The notes below the pieces were generated by a model. The model was not told where the DNA came from, did no database searches, and was given only the letters and a program-made list of their open reading frames with translations. The translations under genes and the position numbers were made by a program. Shown here piece after piece: positions 61,711-64,000 of a stretch of DNA of 64,000 nucleotides (the first letter of the stretch is position 1; the number at the start of each line of letters is the position of its first letter). Source of the stretch: Balneolaceae bacterium UBA2956 (GTDB lineage: Bacteria > Bacteroidota > Rhodothermia > Balneolales > Balneolaceae); the NCBI GenBank assembly GCA_002348545.1, contig DEBM01000045.1, positions 67,503 to 131,502 of the forward strand, read 5' to 3'.

Positions 61711-62709
61711 ATGATTAAGGACGACTTAGAAAGACGGATACTGGTATTAGACGGTGCAATGGGTACTATGATACAGCAACATAAACTTGGGGAGGCTGAT
61801 TTCAGAGGGGAACGCTTTACCAATCATAATGTTGACCTAAAAGGTAACAATGATCTTTTGAGTTTGACCCAGCCAGATATTATCAAAGATATTCACCTAG
61901 CTTACCTGAATGCAGGTGCTGACATCCTTGAAACAAATACCTTTTCAAGTACCTCAATAGCGCAGGCTGATTATGATTTGAGTAATTATGCCTATGAGCT
62001 CAATAAGGTGAGTACCCAATTAGCTAAAAAGGCTATTGAGGAGTTTGAGTCTAATCAACCAAAATATGTGGCAGGCGCTTTAGGTCCTACCAACCGAACT
62101 GCTTCTATCTCGCCTGATGTGACACGACCCGGGTATAGAGCCGTTCATTTTGATGAACTAGCTCAGGCCTATAAAGAACAAGCCAGTGGTTTAATGGATG
62201 GTGGAGCCGATTTATTACTCATTGAAACTATCTTTGATACTCTGAATGCCAAAGCAGCAATTTTTGGACTCTTGGAGTTATTTGAAGAACGTAACAATCG
62301 GCTTCCTATCATGATTTCAGGTACCATAACCGATGCGAGTGGTCGAACCTTATCGGGACAGACTGTTGAGGCTTTTCTTATTTCTGTATCTCATGCGCCA
62401 ATATTAAGTATTGGCTTAAATTGTGCCTTGGGAGCTGCTCAATTAAAGAGTTATGTTCAGGTATTAGCTAATAATGCCCCTTACTTTATAAGTGCCCATC
62501 CCAATGCTGGATTACCCAATGAATTTGGAGAATATGACCAAAGTCCAGATGAGATGGTCGAAGAACTACGACCATATCTACAAGATAAGTTGATCAATAT
62601 AATCGGAGGATGTTGTGGTACTACTCCTGAGTATGTAAAATGCATAGCCACCCTAGCTAATGAGTACAAGCCAAGGGAGCTGTCTGCTGCGGAGCTAGCT
62701 AAAATATGA
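61711..62709 (+). CDS. metH: methionine synthase, homocysteine-binding subunit (split MetH, N part)
   Basis: The 332-residue protein corresponds to the first module of cobalamin-dependent methionine synthase. It begins ILVLDGAMGTMIQ and has the zinc-binding Cys in IGLNCALGA and the Cys-Cys pair in IIGGCCGTTPEYV. It binds homocysteine. An open frame continues 14 codons upstream (61669), but the conserved start fits ATG 61711. In E. coli all modules form one 1227-residue chain; here the chain stops in the inter-module linker, and the next module starts at 62706 with an ATGA overlap. That makes a real two-gene arrangement more likely than an error. Confidence 0.9.
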   Translation: MIKDDLERRILVLDGAMGTMIQQHKLGEADFRGERFTNHNVDLKGNNDLLSLTQPDIIKDIHLAYLNAGADILETNTFSSTSIAQADYDLSNYAYELNKVSTQLAKKAIEEFESNQPKYVAGALGPTNRTASISPDVTRPGYRAVHFDELAQAYKEQASGLMDGGADLLLIETIFDTLNAKAAIFGLLELFEERNNRLPIMISGTITDASGRTLSGQTVEAFLISVSHAPILSIGLNCALGAAQLKSYVQVLANNAPYFISAHPNAGLPNEFGEYDQSPDEMVEELRPYLQDKLINIIGGCCGTTPEYVKCIATLANEYKPRELSAAELAKI

Positions 62710-64000
62710 AACCTTCACCATTACATTTAAGCGGATTAGAACCTTTTATTGTAGGTCCTAATACAAATTTTATAAATGTCGGTGAACGTACCAATGTAAC
62801 TGGTTCTAAACGATTTTTGCGACTTATCAATGATGGTTCCTATGAAGAGGCATTAGATGTAGCGCGCGACCAGGTTAATGGGGGAGCTCAAATATTGGAC
62901 GTGAATATGGACGAGGGTTTACTCGATAGTACCCAAGAAATGACTCACTTTCTTAATTTGATTGCCTCAGAGCCGGATATTGCGCGCATACCTATAATGG
63001 TAGATTCTTCAAAATGGGAGGTTATTTTAGCGGGACTAAAAACACTTCAAGGAAAAGGTGTGGTCAATTCTATCTCGTTGAAAGATGGGGAACAAGTATT
63101 TAGAGAACGCGCACGAACCATTAAAAAATTTGGAGCGGCGGTGATTGCTATGGCCTTCGATGAAGATGGGCAGGCAGATACGTTAGAACGGCGTATAGAA
63201 ATTTGTGAACGATCTTACCGTTTACTAGTCAACGATGTAGGTTATGATCCTTCAGATGTCATATTGGATCCCAACTTATTTCCAGTAGCAACCGGAATGG
63301 AAGAACATCGAAATAATGCGCTCGACTTCTTTTTGACCGCAAAATGGATCCGTGAGCATTTACCTGAAGCGCATATTATTGGGGGAGTTAGTAATGTATC
63401 CTTCTCTTTTCGCGGAAATAACAAAGTGAGAGAGGCGATTCATGCGGCTTTCTTATACCATGCCATTCAACATGGCATGGATATGGGTATTGTTAATCCA
63501 ACTCAGTTAGAAGTATATGACGAAATACCTAAAGAATTACTTAAATGTGTGGAGGATGTGCTTTGGAATAGGCGTGAGGATGCCACTGAACGATTGCTAG
63601 ATTTAGCTGAATCCTACAAATATGATGGTCAGATAAAAAAGAAGGTTCAATTAGCCTGGAGAGATGAGCAGGTTAGCATGCGTTTAGAACACGCCCTAAT
63701 CAAAGGAATTACTGAATTTATCATTGACGATGTTGAAGAAGCTCGCCAGCAATATTCATCGCCTTTGGAAGTAATAGAAGGTCCCTTAATGGATGGTATG
63801 AATGTCGTCGGAGACCTATTTGGTGAAGGGAAAATGTTCTTGCCACAGGTCGTGAAAAGCGCACGAGTAATGAAACAGGCTGTTTCGCATTTAACTCCTT
63901 TCATTGAATCAGAAAAAGACCTACTACAACAAGATATGTCGCGTACCAAAGTATTGCTTGCAACGGTGAAAGGTGATGTACATGATATAGGTAAAAATAT
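62706..64000 (+). CDS. metH: methionine synthase, folate/B12 subunit (split MetH, partial)
   Basis: The frame is open from ATG 62706 to the window end (431 codons visible). It begins with the folate-binding (pterin) domain (VGERTNVTGSKRFLRL at about 26-41, DVNMDEG, VDSSKWEV), continues through the cap region and ends in TVKGDVHDIGKN. This is the start of the cobalamin-binding domain, whose His in DxHxxG is the lower axial ligand of B12. The remainder, including any activation domain, is outside the window. It overlaps the homocysteine subunit by 4 bases, so translation is coupled. Confidence 0.93.
   Translation, partial: MKPSPLHLSGLEPFIVGPNTNFINVGERTNVTGSKRFLRLINDGSYEEALDVARDQVNGGAQILDVNMDEGLLDSTQEMTHFLNLIASEPDIARIPIMVDSSKWEVILAGLKTLQGKGVVNSISLKDGEQVFRERARTIKKFGAAVIAMAFDEDGQADTLERRIEICERSYRLLVNDVGYDPSDVILDPNLFPVATGMEEHRNNALDFFLTAKWIREHLPEAHIIGGVSNVSFSFRGNNKVREAIHAAFLYHAIQHGMDMGIVNPTQLEVYDEIPKELLKCVEDVLWNRREDATERLLDLAESYKYDGQIKKKVQLAWRDEQVSMRLEHALIKGITEFIIDDVEEARQQYSSPLEVIEGPLMDGMNVVGDLFGEGKMFLPQVVKSARVMKQAVSHLTPFIESEKDLLQQDMSRTKVLLATVKGDVHDIGKN

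Noticed and set aside
62706..62709. Frameshift error in metH
   Set aside because: The break lies in the linker with a normal ATGA junction and no lost conserved residues, so a true split gene is more likely; it remains checkable.
1..64000. CRISPR arrays, prophage, insertion sequences, tRNA or rRNA genes
   Set aside because: No regularly spaced repeats, integrase/transposase genes, inverted-repeat-bounded elements or cloverleaf-like sequences were found in the gaps.

Overview
The window is chromosomal DNA, AT-rich and densely coded, with no sign of phage, plasmid, insertion sequence, CRISPR or rRNA/tRNA genes. The gene content points to the Bacteroidota/FCB group, possibly a Balneolia- or Rhodothermia-like marine lineage. 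The evidence is a DUF58/BatA aerotolerance-type locus, a split MetH, a single-chain fused E1 alpha/beta dehydrogenase, a short SpeA next to a deoxyhypusine-synthase-like gene, a VPS10/sortilin-type beta-propeller protein, few Shine-Dalgarno sequences, and TAnnTTTG-type promoter candidates. The taxonomic placement is inference from gene families and was not checked by any search.

Layout. (1) 1-6060: the classic lipid cluster rpmF(end)-plsX-fabH-fabD-fabG-acpP-fabF-rnc. (2) 6165-8899: mgtE, then the thyA-folA thymidylate pair. (3) 8931-20729: mostly minus strand. It holds an HD phosphohydrolase and a thioesterase, an M42 aminopeptidase (plus), then a tight minus operon (Bat-type membrane protein, BatA, Mfd, Sua5). 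A lipoprotein-like M23 peptidase (plus) lies next, facing a DUF58 gene. (4) 20853-23731: recO, a DegP/HtrA protease and a small lipoprotein. (5) 23806-27926: three consecutive exported amidohydrolase-fold proteins, of which only the middle one keeps the metal ligands. (6) 28058-33035: two ABC half-exporters with complementary degenerate motifs, on either side of an RNase-Z-like metallo-beta-lactamase protein with a basic Gly/Ser/Asn/Arg tail. (7) 33043-34803 (minus): btaA-btaB, betaine lipid synthesis. (8) 35195-38528: prfB with the programmed +1 frameshift, nadB, coaE. (9) 38485-41767 (minus): VPS10-type protein and DUF192 lipoprotein. (10) 42121-51405: the rimP-nusA-infB-rbfA-truB-ribF-rpsO-pnp translation/RNA operon. 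(11) 51609-55456: M16 peptidase, asnS (with an unusual coiled-coil insertion), holA. (12) 55468-60054 (minus): speA, a deoxyhypusine-synthase homologue and fused E1 dehydrogenase. (13) 60303-64000: an outer-membrane barrel candidate and the two-gene methionine synthase, cut off by the window end at the start of the B12-binding domain.

Most of the window is housekeeping. The parts most worth a second look are the amidohydrolase triplet with two apparent pseudoenzymes, the ABC half-exporter pair around the MBL protein, the betaine-lipid pair, the SpeA/DHS-like pair, the AsnRS insertion, and the Bat locus coupled to mfd and sua5. Nothing here is clearly a wholly new system. The triplet is the best candidate for an uncharacterised multi-subunit enzyme.
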